64,000 nucleotides of DNA from Incurvaria masculella (taxonomy: Eukaryota > Arthropoda > Insecta > Lepidoptera > Incurvariidae), in NCBI GenBank assembly GCA_946894095.1, contig OX335653.1:16249001-16313000 (forward strand), read 5' to 3'. The notes under the pieces were generated by a model. It did not search any database, was not told where the DNA came from, and worked only from the letters and a program-made list of their open reading frames with translations. The position numbers and the translations under genes were made by a program. This document shows, one piece after another, positions 10,784 to 22,321 of the stretch. Each line of letters opens with the position of its first letter. The stretch's first letter is position 1.

Positions 10784-11189
10784 TTAAAAAGTAGTAAACA
10801 TCCTTTTTAAAATTAGATCACTACTTCCCGACTTATATCTTTTTTAACTCGACTGCCACGTTAAGCAATTTAGCATCATGGTATGTAGCACTAAGAACTT
10901 AGGAATAGCGCGATGGTTAGAAGCCTACAGTACAGGACTCAGGAATAATGCAGCATTTTATGCAGCATTCTGACACAGTGTAGTGCACAATGCTATACAC
11001 TTTCCGCTGAAGTTCCTAAAACCAGAATAACCGGTTTTACATCTCACGAATTTCTCAAAGTGGGGTGTTCCTGACCGGACCTGCGAATCTCAATCCGCCC
11101 AAGTTGAACAAGTGTGCGATGACATAACATAAAATTAGCAGCTTTGATGCAGAGAAGTTCTCGTAGGAGTAGCTTTCATCCTCCACAAA

Positions 11190-11221
<32 letters not shown>

Positions 11222-12064
11222 ATATATATATATAAATACCTATATTTAGTTTTCAGTGAATACAAGAGAAGATTGCGTAGAAAGAGGGAGCGCAGCTACT
11301 TTTCGGATTTAGTCTGTGGTCATTCTTTTTTGTAGTCTGTGGCAGCGTCAGTCGGCAAATCGGCAAAAAAGCTGTCACAAACAAACGCATACTCTTTGTC
11401 ACAAACCTGAAGAAAACAAAACAAAATCAATCCAATCCAAAAACATTGGGTCTGGCGTGGGTCAGGTTAGGCTGCGGCCAGAATATCTTGGTTATCTGTG
11501 TATCTGTTGCTGGGCACCAACGCCTTGAATACGTGCTACCCAAAGTGTACCTTTCACAACTTGGCGTCTCTACAGGTAACTCGAATTCTGTGAACTCTAC
11601 ATATCCTTTATAATAACTCCTCTAAAACTGGACACAGCTTCGGGATAGTGTCTCCCAATCCTGAATTTCTTTCTTTAAGCATTAAAATTTCTATTCAGAA
11701 TGGACGGACTATCAGTCAAAACTGAATACGAGATTAGCACTGGACTAGCCATACAAAAACCTTTTTTAATCTTATTTTTTTCCATGAAGTTATACCTAAC
11801 GTCTAAAAATATGATTCGCCTCAGGAACCTTACCAGGGCAACCTATTTTTGAAAAAATTGTCAAGCTTACTGTTTATGTCAGTAATTTTACTGACCGGGA
11901 AATATGTGCATGAACAAACCATGAGCTAACAAAGCATGATGTGCAAAGAGCGCGCATATTTTGTCAGTTCTGAATCCCATGACTATGTAAAAATAAACTT
12001 TTAGGTACATTGTGGTCAGTCCCTCAATAACTTCCGCACACAGATGTCTCCGTAGCGCCGCACC
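10784..12064. other. Upstream region of the BTB gene, no gene recognised
   Basis: Contains an imperfect (TA)n tract at about 11190-11235. Some of this may be promoter or 5' UTR of the gene whose ATG is at 12065; no core promoter motif could be fixed by eye. Confidence 0.4.
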
Positions 12065-12275
12065 ATGGAGACGGAGCAGCAATTTTCGCTGTCATGGAAC
12101 AACTTCCACGGCAACGTGTCCCGCGAGCTGTCCGCGCTGCTCGGCTCAGGCGCCCTCGCGGACGTGACGCTCGCGGCCGGTGGGCAGCTGCTGCGCGCTC
12201 ACCGCCTCGTACTCTCCATATGCTCGCCGTACTTCAAGCGTATGTTCCAGAGCAACCCTGGCCACCATCCCATAG
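12065..12275 (+). CDS. mod(mdg4): mod(mdg4)-like gene, exon 1: N-terminal half of the BTB/POZ domain
   Basis: ATG at 12065 opens METEQQFSLSWNNFHGNVSR, the start typical of insect tramtrack-group BTB proteins, with DVTLAAGGQLLRAHRLVLSI and CSPYFKRMF following. The BTB fold mediates dimer and multimer formation in nuclear chromatin regulators. The exon ends CATCCCATAG|GTAAAC at 12275, phase 1, and exon 2 supplies the two bases that complete a valine codon. The intron is about 16 kb and filled with transposons. The mod(mdg4) assignment rests on the FLYWCH 3' exon downstream; the BTB alone would also fit relatives such as lola. Confidence 0.85.
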
Positions 12276-12327
12276 GTAAACAAATTAAAAGCCCACCAGT
12301 GACAAATTAAGCTAGCTATTGGTAGAG

Positions 12328-12964
12328 TTGACCAATGGGGTGCACGGTGCGAAGCTTTGCGTAGATGGCGCCACATAAAACTGTGCCAAGACTATCACGT
12401 AGAGGTTATGTTTACGCTATATCCCTGGATGTTTTCGAGTCATTAATTAAGTTTTAAGTATTTATGAGTAATTTTGTTAGGGATTTTGAAGATTTTGTTT
12501 AATAGGGTTAGGAGCGTCTTCCGACAGCCTAATTAGAAGTGTAAAATACTTAGCCCTAGAATCTGAGAAATTGTACAATATTCCTCACGACGACTGTTTT
12601 CTTTCTACACAGGGGCGATTGCTGGGGCGACTCGTATTCATATGAAATGCACTTATAAATGTTTGTTAAAAAATAAATTCGTGGATCCAGGTTGTAAAAC
12701 CACAATCTCTCGCTTGGAAAGGTGGTACAAGTAAAACTGATCTCTTGTAAGGTAGAAGGGTAAATCAAAACCGGGGTTATTTTTATGGAATAATAGATAA
12801 TTTAAATGGCAATAAAATTGCCCGTGTTTTACATCCAGTTCAAGCTATTCATATTAACTCAGTTTAATTAGTCAACAACCTATAACCTTCCCAAATGAAA
12901 CTGGCACAGTTTTATGTGGCGCCATCTGTGGTAAAGTTTGGCAGCCGTCCTCCCCATTAACAGA
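12328..12964. mobile_element. MITE with imperfect inverted ends
   Basis: The 24 bases from about 12365, beginning GATGGCGCCACATAAAACTG, recur perfectly inverted at 12903-12926. Looser matches extend outward to AATGGGG on the left and CCCCATT on the right. No coding frame lies inside. Superfamily not assigned; no clear target duplication was found. Confidence 0.65.
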
Positions 12965-13192
12965 GTAGCAGCCTGCTTATAGCTATCAAATTAACCGAAT
13001 AATATCATTCTTACCTATAGGTAGAGCTTTCGTGTTATTTGTTTTTTATTTTTACTATTACCATCAAGAGTCTCAGACAACAAATATTCTAGAATCCATG
13101 TTTTCCAAGCAATCAGAGAAAATAGATACTCTAGTACAGCAAATAGGCAATCTAGTGAGCCTAATTACCGTGCTCATCAGTAAAATTCATTA

Positions 13193-15082
13193 GTAATCTG
13201 AGGATCTCTACTTGGAACATAAATGGACTGGCGCCAAACAAACATGAAGTAGAAATACTATTATCAAACCATAAGCTCGACATTCTCCTTCTGTCGGAAA
13301 CCCATATGATTGACACAAGGGGGTTTAACTTAACCGGATATTCCTTCTACTGCACAAACCATCCTGATCATACTGCCCACGGAGGAGCTGCGGTAATCAT
13401 CAGGAATAACATAAAACACCACGAGTTGATGGAATATCGACATGATTACCTCCAAGCTACTTCTGTGTCAATTGACGATTGGCAGGGCCCACTCACTGTG
13501 ACATCAGTGTATTGTCCTCCAAAGCACCGCATCAAGAAAGAAATGTTTTTTCAGTTCTTCCATACACTTGGGCACAGATTCGTGGTTGGTGGAGATTGGA
13601 ACGCCAAACATACATTTTGGGGATCTCGAATTACATTGACCAGAGGGCGTGAACTCAAAAAATGTATAGACAGTAATTACCTTAAGACAATATCTACTGG
13701 AGAGCCCACCTACTGGCCTACTGACACAAATAAAATACCAGACCTACTTGACTTCTTTATTACGAAGGGGATATCTGATCTATACCTGAGTATCGAATCT
13801 TGTATCGACGGTTCATCGGATCATACACCTGTAATATTGACATTGAGCACCATGATTGTCATAAAAGAAAAGACCTGCATGCTCTATAACAAGAAAACTG
13901 ACCGGGACTCTTTTCAGGACTACTTAGAAGACAATATAAACCTTAAAATCCCACTTAAAAATCCCAACGATATTGAAAATGCTGTGTTCCATATCACGAA
14001 TCTCATCCAAATCTCAGCATGGAAAGCTACTCCCGCCCTGGCAGACAGGCACAACTTCAAAACATTTCCACTTTAAGTCAGAGAAATGGTCTCCAAAAAG
14101 CGTAGCCTGAGGCGAAAATACCAACTTAGTAGACATCCAACAGACAGGGCCAAACTAAATAGAGCCAAACGCGAACTGAAAAGGTTAATCACGGAAGTAG
14201 AAAATAAAACACTAGAAAATAAACTCGAAACACTATCTCCAACCCAGCATGGTGAACACTCCCTGTGGAAAGTTACTAAATCTTTAAACAGACCTCAGAA
14301 ATCAATACCTCCATTAAAACGAGTTAATAACACATGGGCAAGAAGCTGCGCTGAGAAAGCCGAATTGTTTGGAGAGTACCTGGAAGACACCTTCAAGCCA
14401 AACTCAACTAGTGATAATTCAACGGAAGTGAAAATCGATGAATATCTACAGAGCGACCAACAAATGTCACTACCAATTAAACCTGCTACTCCAAGAGAGA
14501 TCGCCAAGCAAATCAGAGTACTTCCAAACAAAAAAGCACCAGGACATGATTTAATAACTGCCGAGGTTCTAAAGAAGCTACCCAGGAAAGGCATTGTCTT
14601 TCTTACTATCGTCTTTAATGCCATTCTGAGACTGCATTATTTTCCCTATATTTGGAAGATGTCACAAATAATAATGATCCACAAAAATGGAAAACCAGCT
14701 AATGAGGTGTCTTCCTATCGGCCTATTAGTCTGCTACCCGTCATGTCCAAATTATTTGAGATCATCTTTCTTAGTCGGCTAAAACCAATCTTGGAGGAGC
14801 GTAATGCCATCCCTGATCACCAGTTTGGGTTCCGATCCCACCACTCAACTATTGAACAGGTGCACAGAGTGGTTCGGAAGGTAAGAGAATCCTTCGAAAA
14901 GAAAGAATATTGCTCTGCCGCCTTCTTGGATGTACAACAAGCATTTGACCGAGTTTGGCACAAGGGTCTCCTGTACAAGATTAAGAAACTCCTACCCCAC
15001 ACTATACATATGATCACCGCATCTTATTTAGAGGGCCGATTGTTCCAAACAAAGGTAGGAACCGAATATTCGTGCTTCCGAG
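13193..15082 (+). pseudogene. Jockey ORF2, N-terminal part: endonuclease and reverse transcriptase start
   Basis: The frame opens LRISTWNINGLAPNKHEVEI, an APE endonuclease start, with SETH, VGGDWNAKH and SSDHTPV as catalytic motifs. A TAA at 14074-14076 interrupts the frame, which then continues in the same register with a basic linker and reverse transcriptase blocks KKAPGHDLI, SYRPISLLP, QFGFRSHHSTIEQ and AAFLDVQQAFDRVWH. It breaks off at 15082 where the BEL/Pao LTR begins. The in-frame stop and the later insertions make it inactive. Confidence 0.9.
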
Positions 15083-15243
15083 TGTACGGTGCATGGGACA
15101 CCGCACAATTTTGCCTACAAAGCAGGTCAACGGCCGCGGCGCGGGTTGCCCGCTCGCGGACTTCTGTAATTTAGTGTCCAATTAAATATCATCTGAAACG
15201 GTCGCGTTTTATTATTTGGCGCTCAATAGATGTAAACCATACA
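15083..15243 (+). repeat. 5' LTR of the BEL/Pao element
   Basis: 161 bp, TGTACGGTGC at the start and AACCATACA at the end. Sequence directly after it (AATGGTCCTTCGAGCC, about 15248-15263) is the likely primer-binding region, though the tRNA was not identified. Confidence 0.93.
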
Positions 15244-15441
15244 TCGAAATGGTCCTTCGAGCCATCGGGACCTCGCGTAAGGTGTGTCAAATGCATTGTG
15301 CGTGTGGTTCCGGTCCATGAACAATCAGAAGGTGGGTTCGGTGCCGGCCTACAACCCTGGACCATCGCAGCAATGATGCAGTAGCCGGGCTCCCTTCAGC
15401 AAGTAAGATCTTACAAGTAAGATCTTTCCATTATTATCACT

Positions 15442-18024
15442 ATGGAGGATCTGTTGGCCACACAGAGCCAGTTAATTGGGGGCATAGAACAGCTCCTCAA
15501 AAATTTCAAAAAAGACGGCAGCGAGCGTAAAACTTCAGAGTATGCTCGGAGAAAACTCGATTCGCTTGAGGCATATTACAAAGACTTTGTGAGTAACCAT
15601 GCAGCTCTCCGGGAGTCGGGAGATAGATCTCATTTATACTTCACGTCAAATCAATACGAACAAGTCAAAGATTTTTATCAATCAGCAAAGAACTATATTC
15701 AACAGTATTTGGAGCAAAGAGCTCAAACACCGATTTTTGATGCTAGCGCGCGACAGGCGGTAGCAGGTGGATCATTCTCCACCACCGCTCTGGAACAGGT
15801 TACGTCTCAAGGGACTAACAGCAAAACAGATGAAATGTTAAGAAAACAGGCTAGTCAATTCAAAGCCTTTGAGAGGACCATATCGTGCATAGATATCGAT
15901 GCTCTCAAAGACAATTGGGAGTTCGAAAACGCATTAAAGAAACTCGAATCTCGCTGGTCAGCTATCGACTCTCTCCATTGGGAGATTGACAGTTGGTTGA
16001 ATGGAAGAAATGACGAGTACGAACAAAAATTCTCGCATTATGAAAAATCATATGAGGCATTTATTACAACTATAAACAAAAAAAGGTGGAACACCTCTCA
16101 CAAAGAAGATATCATCCCAAAACTTGAAATCCCAACATTCTCAGGAAAATACCAGGACTGGGTCTCATTTAAAGACCTTTTCGTAGAAACCATCCACAAC
16201 AATCCGTCCATCCCAAATGCCCGTAAACTTCAGTACCTCAAAGGGAAGGTTAGGGGTGAAGCGGAACGCCTAATACAGCATTTAAATATCAGTTCAGAAA
16301 ACTACATAACGAGTTGGGATATTCTGAACAATCGATTTAACAACAAAAAGGTTCTATTCACTTCATACATAAAAATCCTCATGGAGCTCCCTCTCATGTC
16401 CCAATCAGCTTCGGTTAATCAGTTGAAACGTATCCATGACTCGACGACTGAAAGTCTGAACGCTATTAAGAACTTAGGCGTGGACATCAGAACATGGGAT
16501 CCCCTCCTCGTGCATATTCTGTCTCAACGGTTGGATGTCGAAACCCACAACGAGTACGTGTCCTCCTTGAAAGATCCTCGAGAATTGCCCACAATGAAGG
16601 AATTTTTAAAATTTCTCGAAACCAAGTTTCAAGCCCTAGAATCATCAAGAAAACAGCAGGAGCCGAATACCCAAAAATCTCATTTCTACCAACCTAATGC
16701 AGGAACAAAATACCATAAACCTGCATTCAACAAACAAGCTTATTCAAGTTACCAAGAAACTCCTAAATCCAACAAGAAGCCATTTCATTCATGGAAATGC
16801 CCCACGTGCAATTCAGCACACGCTATTTACCGATGCCAACAGTTCATCGACATGCCCGCTCATTTGAAACGCAAGGAAGTGGCAAAAAACAACTTGTGTA
16901 AAAACTGTCTACACAAACACGACGGAGAATTATGTGCTTCAGAAAGTCGTTGTCGTCAATGCAACGGATTTCACAACACACTTTTGCACGAGGCATTTGT
17001 CACGCCGAAATGTTCAAATTGGAATGGAAATGCAATCCCGAAGGCAAGCTCTCATGTATCGCAACAACACAACTTGTGTGAAATTCTTCTAGCCACAGTG
17101 ATTGTCAAGGTCCAAACAAAGGACGGGAAATATGTTAAAATGCGAGCACTTATTGACCAAGGGTCCCAGTCATCGCTCATCTCGGAAAATGCAGCGCAGC
17201 AGTTGAATCTCTGCCGACGAAGCTACAAGGGCACTATCTCCGGCATAGGTGCAAAACAAAGCAACTGTAAAGGTATAATAAATATAACCTGCGCATCCAC
17301 ATGCAGCGATTATTCATTCAACACGGATGTCGTCATAATGAACAACCTGATAAAAAATTTGCCAAATTACACGTTTCCGCGACCATCATGGTCGCACCTG
17401 GAGGGTCTCAACCTTGCGGATCCTTACTTTTATGTCAGCCAGCCAGTGGATCTTCTTCTGGGAGCCGAAATATATTCAAATATTATTTTAAATGGACTGA
17501 GCAAGTCTGACCAAAGTCTGCCAGTCGCACAACAAACGCTTCTTGGATGGATTCTATGTGGGAATGTGAAAACATTGCATTGCAACGTCGTCATTAATAA
17601 CATGGAAGATATTCAAAGATTCTGGGAAATAGAAGATATCCCAGAAGAAACAAGTCTCTCAGCGGAAGAATGCCAGTGCGCCGAGTACTACCAAGCGACA
17701 ACCAAACGCAGAAAAAATGGTAGCTATGAAGTTCGACTACCAATGAAAAATAACTTCACGGAAAACTTAGGCACGTCGAGAGCGATGGCCATTGCACAAT
17801 TTAAACAACTTGAACGGAAACTCGGAAAAAACGAAACCATTGCGACACAATATAAATCATTCGTGAGTGAGTATCAAGAACAGGGTCACATGAAACCATC
17901 GACAGGTCAGCATAAAACGGACTGTTACTTACCGCACCATTGTGTGCAACGTTCAGAGTCAACGACCACGGCGCTGCGTGTAGTTTATAACGCATCAGCT
18001 AAAACGTCGACTTATATCCAGTGA
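15442..18024 (+). CDS. BEL/Pao gag-protease, with the start of reverse transcriptase
   Basis: 860 codons from ATG 15442. Residues 1-220 are a charged, helical gag N-terminus, and about 225-420 form the BEL-type gag core (LEIPTFSGKYQDWVSFKDLF). Cysteine/histidine knuckles (CPTCNSAHAIYRC, CKNCLHKHDGELC and CRQCNGFHNTLLH) follow near 450-520. The aspartic protease (DUF1758 type) has LIDQGSQSSLI near 570, with DQG in place of DSG, and DLLLGAEIYSNI near 670. The frame reaches the first reverse transcriptase block (LRVVYNASAK) and then hits a stop at 18022-18024. The following ORF continues the same domain in another frame, so a small indel near 18005-18022 is inferred. Confidence 0.9.
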   Translation: MEDLLATQSQLIGGIEQLLKNFKKDGSERKTSEYARRKLDSLEAYYKDFVSNHAALRESGDRSHLYFTSNQYEQVKDFYQSAKNYIQQYLEQRAQTPIFDASARQAVAGGSFSTTALEQVTSQGTNSKTDEMLRKQASQFKAFERTISCIDIDALKDNWEFENALKKLESRWSAIDSLHWEIDSWLNGRNDEYEQKFSHYEKSYEAFITTINKKRWNTSHKEDIIPKLEIPTFSGKYQDWVSFKDLFVETIHNNPSIPNARKLQYLKGKVRGEAERLIQHLNISSENYITSWDILNNRFNNKKVLFTSYIKILMELPLMSQSASVNQLKRIHDSTTESLNAIKNLGVDIRTWDPLLVHILSQRLDVETHNEYVSSLKDPRELPTMKEFLKFLETKFQALESSRKQQEPNTQKSHFYQPNAGTKYHKPAFNKQAYSSYQETPKSNKKPFHSWKCPTCNSAHAIYRCQQFIDMPAHLKRKEVAKNNLCKNCLHKHDGELCASESRCRQCNGFHNTLLHEAFVTPKCSNWNGNAIPKASSHVSQQHNLCEILLATVIVKVQTKDGKYVKMRALIDQGSQSSLISENAAQQLNLCRRSYKGTISGIGAKQSNCKGIINITCASTCSDYSFNTDVVIMNNLIKNLPNYTFPRPSWSHLEGLNLADPYFYVSQPVDLLLGAEIYSNIILNGLSKSDQSLPVAQQTLLGWILCGNVKTLHCNVVINNMEDIQRFWEIEDIPEETSLSAEECQCAEYYQATTKRRKNGSYEVRLPMKNNFTENLGTSRAMAIAQFKQLERKLGKNETIATQYKSFVSEYQEQGHMKPSTGQHKTDCYLPHHCVQRSESTTTALRVVYNASAKTSTYIQ

Positions 18025-18037
18025 TCAGAATGATTTA

Positions 18038-21000
18038 ATGCAAAAGGGTCCAAACTTACAACAAGATCTACAATCATTGATACTTAAATGGAGACAATTT
18101 CCAATAGCATTTACTGCAGATATCGAAAAAATGTTTAGACAGATTTGGGTTAACGAACAAGACCAAAAATATCAAAAAATCATATGGAGAAACTCCCCCG
18201 CCGAGGCGCTACGTGAATACCAGCTCACCACTGTGACCTACGGTACAAAGGCAGCGCCATTCCTCGCCATGATGACGCTGAAGCAATTAGCAAGTGAGGA
18301 GCGAGAGAACTACCAAGAAAGTCAAGCAGTAAAGGTTCTAGAAGAATCATTCTACATGGATGATGTGTTACATGGATGCTTTTCTACGGAAGCAGCACTG
18401 CAGCTCCAGAGGGATCTCATTAATCTTCTGAGGGCAGGAGGATTCAACCTCCGAAAGTGGTCATCAAACGCTTCTGCGCTGCTACAAGATGGCACGAATC
18501 AAGAAAGTTTCGATTTCAAAGAAGCTGGAACAAAAAAGACTCTAGGTATCAGCTGGAATCCTCAAAGTGACGTTTTTACATTTTCATTAAAGATGGAGTC
18601 TTCCAAACAAGTACTCACTAAAAGAGCGCTCCTATCAGACATTTCTAAGGTCTATGATCCGCAAGGCTGGATTGTGCCAGTCACAACTAAACTTAAACTA
18701 CTATTTCAGACTGTCTGGAAACTAAACCTTGACTGGGACAGTAAACTGCCAGATCAAATTAACACAGAGTTGTTAAAATTAAAATCGGACTTAGAACATA
18801 TCAATCAGCTGGAGATACCTAGATGGATTGGCACACAGCAAAGGGACGAAATAGAGTTACACGGATTCTCTGATGCCTCGAACAAAGCTTACGCATGTGT
18901 CATATACAGCAAGATAATCAGTAAAGGTCAACCATTCATAAGTCTAGTCTCAGCAAAGTCCAGACTAGTACCAGCCACCAAAGAGGTTTCACTGCCTAGA
19001 TTAGAACTATGCGGTGCGCTCCTACTATCAAAGCTCATGTCAAAGGTAACTGCATGCCTGACCGCTCATTCCATCAAGATTTTCGGTTGGACAGATTCCA
19101 AAGTCGTCCTAGGCTGGCTCCAAGGTAGTCCCGATAAATGGAAACCATTCATAGCAAACAGAGTGAAACAGATCACTGAAAGCATGCCCACTGAAAGCTG
19201 GCACTACGTCAAATCAGCCGAAAACCCGGCGGACTGTGCCAGCCGAGGTATAACAGCCTCTCAGCTCAAAGATCATCCCCTGTGGTGGCTAGGCCCTCAT
19301 TGGCTTTCGACTTACACTGAGGACAAAACATCAGAACGAAAAACTTACGAAACAGATCAAGAGATAAGAAAGACAACCCTAACTAATGTAGTTATACAAA
19401 ACAGCAATAAAAGCATAATACACAAATTACTCCAAAAATACAGCTCACATAGAAAGGTAGTGCGCGTGCTCGCTTGGGTACTAAGAGCTATATCAAAGAG
19501 TAGCGAAAAACAACCCTTTCTCACAGTACAAGAGCTGAGAAAATCTGAAAATTTGGTTCTTAAACAAACTCAACTAAATCACTTTAGTACCGAAATAAAA
19601 TACCTACAAGACGGAGAGTTGATTCACAGAAAAAGCAAAATCTGTGACCTAAACCCGTTCTTAGATAAAGACGGAATTCTCCGAGTCGGCGGACGACTAG
19701 AGAATGCTTACATAAGCACAGAAATGAAACATCCTGTCATCGTCGCGAATGAGTGTGAAATTACCGATCTACTCATAGATAACGCGCACGCGCAAACGTT
19801 TCACGGAGGAGCGCGGTTGACAGCAGCATACCTACGACAAAAATACTGGATCGTTGGGGGCAATCGAACGGTCAAAAAACGGCTTCGAAATTGTGTCCGT
19901 TGCAGAAGACACAATCCAACAAAAATGACCCAATTAATGGGGGATCTACCAGCATCCAGGATCAACCCTACACGCCCCTTTTATCACACAGGAGTTGACT
20001 TCACAGGAAATGTAGAAGTAAAAGCAAACAAAGGTCGAGGAATAAAAACGAGCAAAGGATACATAGCAGTCTTCGTGTGTATGGCCACAAAGGCTACACA
20101 TTTGGAACTAGTTTCGGATCTGTCTTCATCGGCGTTCCTAGCAACGCTTAAACGAATGGCAAGCAGAGTACTTCAAAGGGAGATTTCCTGGCTGAAACAA
20201 ATAATTGATAATAAAATCCTCATAGAATCAGCAGAAAAGGAACCAACACTACCGAAAGACCCCCCACGGCGGCGAGCCATAGGACGGAGCGTCAATTTAG
20301 TGCTGACGGCATCTTCATTTAATACAACATCGCTGAATGCAAACCTGAGTCTCTACTTCGACAGAGTAGCGGACATGCAACTTATCCGAGACCAATGGAA
20401 ACTCGTGGTTTATTACGACGTAAACCCATATTGGGAAGGAAAGACAGCCTTACAAAAATACAACAATCACCTTGAAAACATATGTCGGCTATTGAATGAT
20501 CCTTCATATTGTGAAGGTATCCTCTTACAACTGAGTCACGAATACAAGGAGTTGGAACATTATGACAGCATTCTGCAATATCAGCATTTCCATCCAGCAA
20601 GGTCGAGGCGAGGCCTTATCAACGGTGTCGGGTACCTCGCTAACAGTCTGTTCGGAGTATTGGACGAGCATTTCGCGGAACAATATGCGAAGGATATCGC
20701 CCTTACCAGACATAATGAGAGACATTTGGAGTTATTGTGGAAAAATCAGACATCCATAATAGAATCCGAGTTCAACTTATTGAAAAGAACTGAAAACACG
20801 ATGACAAAACAACATAAGGCAATTAATCAGCGCATTATCAAAATAGAATCTTTCGAAAGAAAACTTAAATCAGCGCTTGAAAACACCGAATTGGTTAACG
20901 AGTTCATATTATCAGCAATCACCGCTACTAACATATTACTACACATAAAAGGAATTCAAGACACCCTGGTAGAGACGGTCACGAATATTCAGGACGGAAA

Positions 21001-22180
21001 ATTCAACCCACATATGATCCCCCCTGAGCAACTACGGAAGGAACTTAATATCATATCAGGACAACTAACTACCGATTTATCGCTACCAACCCTTGAACTA
21101 ACAAAAATCTATCCACTATTAAGTGTCAGAGCACGAATGACAAAGCAATTCCTAATTTTTGAAACAAGAATTCCCCTAATCAGTCGCGACAGTTACGAAA
21201 TCTACAATGTATTCCCAATTCCCCACAGGATCGGAAACGAAATGAGAACCGTGATTCCCGTCGCAGACATTATGGCAATGAACCTTCAAAGGGACACATT
21301 TATAACGATGACGGAAAATTATCTTCAAAAATGTATTCCCTACGATACCTCAACAAGATTGTGTCATCTACAAACCCCTATCAGTAATATTAAGTCTGAT
21401 TACGACATATGCATCTTCGACATATCAACCCAAAAATGCAAAATGAATCTCGTGGCTTGCGAACACAACTGGACAGCACTGAGCGCAACAAATACATTCC
21501 TATTCTATTGTTGCCAACCATGCAAAATTCGAGTAACATGCGATCGCCGAGTAGAAATACTACAGCTCAACCACGCGGGCATCTTCAGCATGGGTCAAAA
21601 CTGCGTCATAAAGGGCGAATTGTTTACCATATACTCACATAACAATCACGAAAGTGAAACGACCTACACTTCAAATGTATATATACCAAAGATCGCACCT
21701 ATAAATCACCTTATCAATATCAGTCTTCCGGAAACCAACTATACAACTGTCGATCCAGAAGCTGACAGCAGAGAAAGACTGCTCGAGGAAATCAACAACA
21801 AAATACATGCGTTGAAAGAGAATGAGAGACCATTAGAGCAATCGATATCCTACCACGACGTGCATCACTACAGTTTAATCTACGGGATGGTTGGATTAGC
21901 GACCATCGCCGGAGCAATCTTCGTATGGAGAACGCAGCAGCGGCGACGTCATCGACTCGACGTAGCGCCGCCGGCGCAGGCGGCGCAGACTGTGACTACG
22001 GCGATGGAGGCTGCGGCGGCGGCGGGAGGCGACTCTCAACCTACCGCCACCCCCAGAAGGGACACTTATGTGCAGTGTCAGTTGAGTGATAGTGCGCGTT
22101 TTGTAAGTGAGCCTAAAGCGCAAAGTGACATTGCCACTTCTCCGATATTTCCAAAACAAGTGTTTCAACAATCTTGTTAA
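18038..22180 (+). CDS. BEL/Pao pol remainder fused in frame to an F-like envelope
   Basis: 1380 codons. About 1-250 is the rest of reverse transcriptase with FYMDD near 106. RNase H follows (GFSDASNKAYACVIY near 275, and LPRLELCGALLL). The integrase zinc-binding region lies near 585-630 and is followed by GVDFTG with the first catalytic aspartate. The sequence then jumps near 20153, just after FLATLKRM, so the second aspartate and the glutamate are absent. From about residue 705 it is an envelope of the baculovirus-F/errantivirus kind: a furin-type site RSRR near 855 followed by a hydrophobic GLINGVGYLANSLFGVLD segment, a helical region, cysteines, and a C-terminal membrane span near 1280-1300 with a basic tail. 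Such envelopes are usually made from a spliced RNA; here the fusion is probably a deletion product. Confidence 0.88.
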   Translation: MQKGPNLQQDLQSLILKWRQFPIAFTADIEKMFRQIWVNEQDQKYQKIIWRNSPAEALREYQLTTVTYGTKAAPFLAMMTLKQLASEERENYQESQAVKVLEESFYMDDVLHGCFSTEAALQLQRDLINLLRAGGFNLRKWSSNASALLQDGTNQESFDFKEAGTKKTLGISWNPQSDVFTFSLKMESSKQVLTKRALLSDISKVYDPQGWIVPVTTKLKLLFQTVWKLNLDWDSKLPDQINTELLKLKSDLEHINQLEIPRWIGTQQRDEIELHGFSDASNKAYACVIYSKIISKGQPFISLVSAKSRLVPATKEVSLPRLELCGALLLSKLMSKVTACLTAHSIKIFGWTDSKVVLGWLQGSPDKWKPFIANRVKQITESMPTESWHYVKSAENPADCASRGITASQLKDHPLWWLGPHWLSTYTEDKTSERKTYETDQEIRKTTLTNVVIQNSNKSIIHKLLQKYSSHRKVVRVLAWVLRAISKSSEKQPFLTVQELRKSENLVLKQTQLNHFSTEIKYLQDGELIHRKSKICDLNPFLDKDGILRVGGRLENAYISTEMKHPVIVANECEITDLLIDNAHAQTFHGGARLTAAYLRQKYWIVGGNRTVKKRLRNCVRCRRHNPTKMTQLMGDLPASRINPTRPFYHTGVDFTGNVEVKANKGRGIKTSKGYIAVFVCMATKATHLELVSDLSSSAFLATLKRMASRVLQREISWLKQIIDNKILIESAEKEPTLPKDPPRRRAIGRSVNLVLTASSFNTTSLNANLSLYFDRVADMQLIRDQWKLVVYYDVNPYWEGKTALQKYNNHLENICRLLNDPSYCEGILLQLSHEYKELEHYDSILQYQHFHPARSRRGLINGVGYLANSLFGVLDEHFAEQYAKDIALTRHNERHLELLWKNQTSIIESEFNLLKRTENTMTKQHKAINQRIIKIESFERKLKSALENTELVNEFILSAITATNILLHIKGIQDTLVETVTNIQDGKFNPHMIPPEQLRKELNIISGQLTTDLSLPTLELTKIYPLLSVRARMTKQFLIFETRIPLISRDSYEIYNVFPIPHRIGNEMRTVIPVADIMAMNLQRDTFITMTENYLQKCIPYDTSTRLCHLQTPISNIKSDYDICIFDISTQKCKMNLVACEHNWTALSATNTFLFYCCQPCKIRVTCDRRVEILQLNHAGIFSMGQNCVIKGELFTIYSHNNHESETTYTSNVYIPKIAPINHLINISLPETNYTTVDPEADSRERLLEEINNKIHALKENERPLEQSISYHDVHHYSLIYGMVGLATIAGAIFVWRTQQRRRHRLDVAPPAQAAQTVTTAMEAAAAAGGDSQPTATPRRDTYVQCQLSDSARFVSEPKAQSDIATSPIFPKQVFQQSC

Positions 22181-22321
22181 GACTACTTAAAATTACCTAC
22201 ATTTACATTTTTAACATTCATCGTTCTAAGAGACTATATTTTTAAAATAATGTTCATTCTAACTATTAATTGTATTATGATTAGGATGTAATTCTGAGAG
22301 TCTCTCCCTCGCTCGGGAGCA

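Noticed and set aside
20100..20200. A splice junction explaining the pol-envelope fusion
   Set aside because: This is genomic DNA with no intron at that point; an internal deletion is simpler, although retrocopying of a spliced RNA cannot be excluded.
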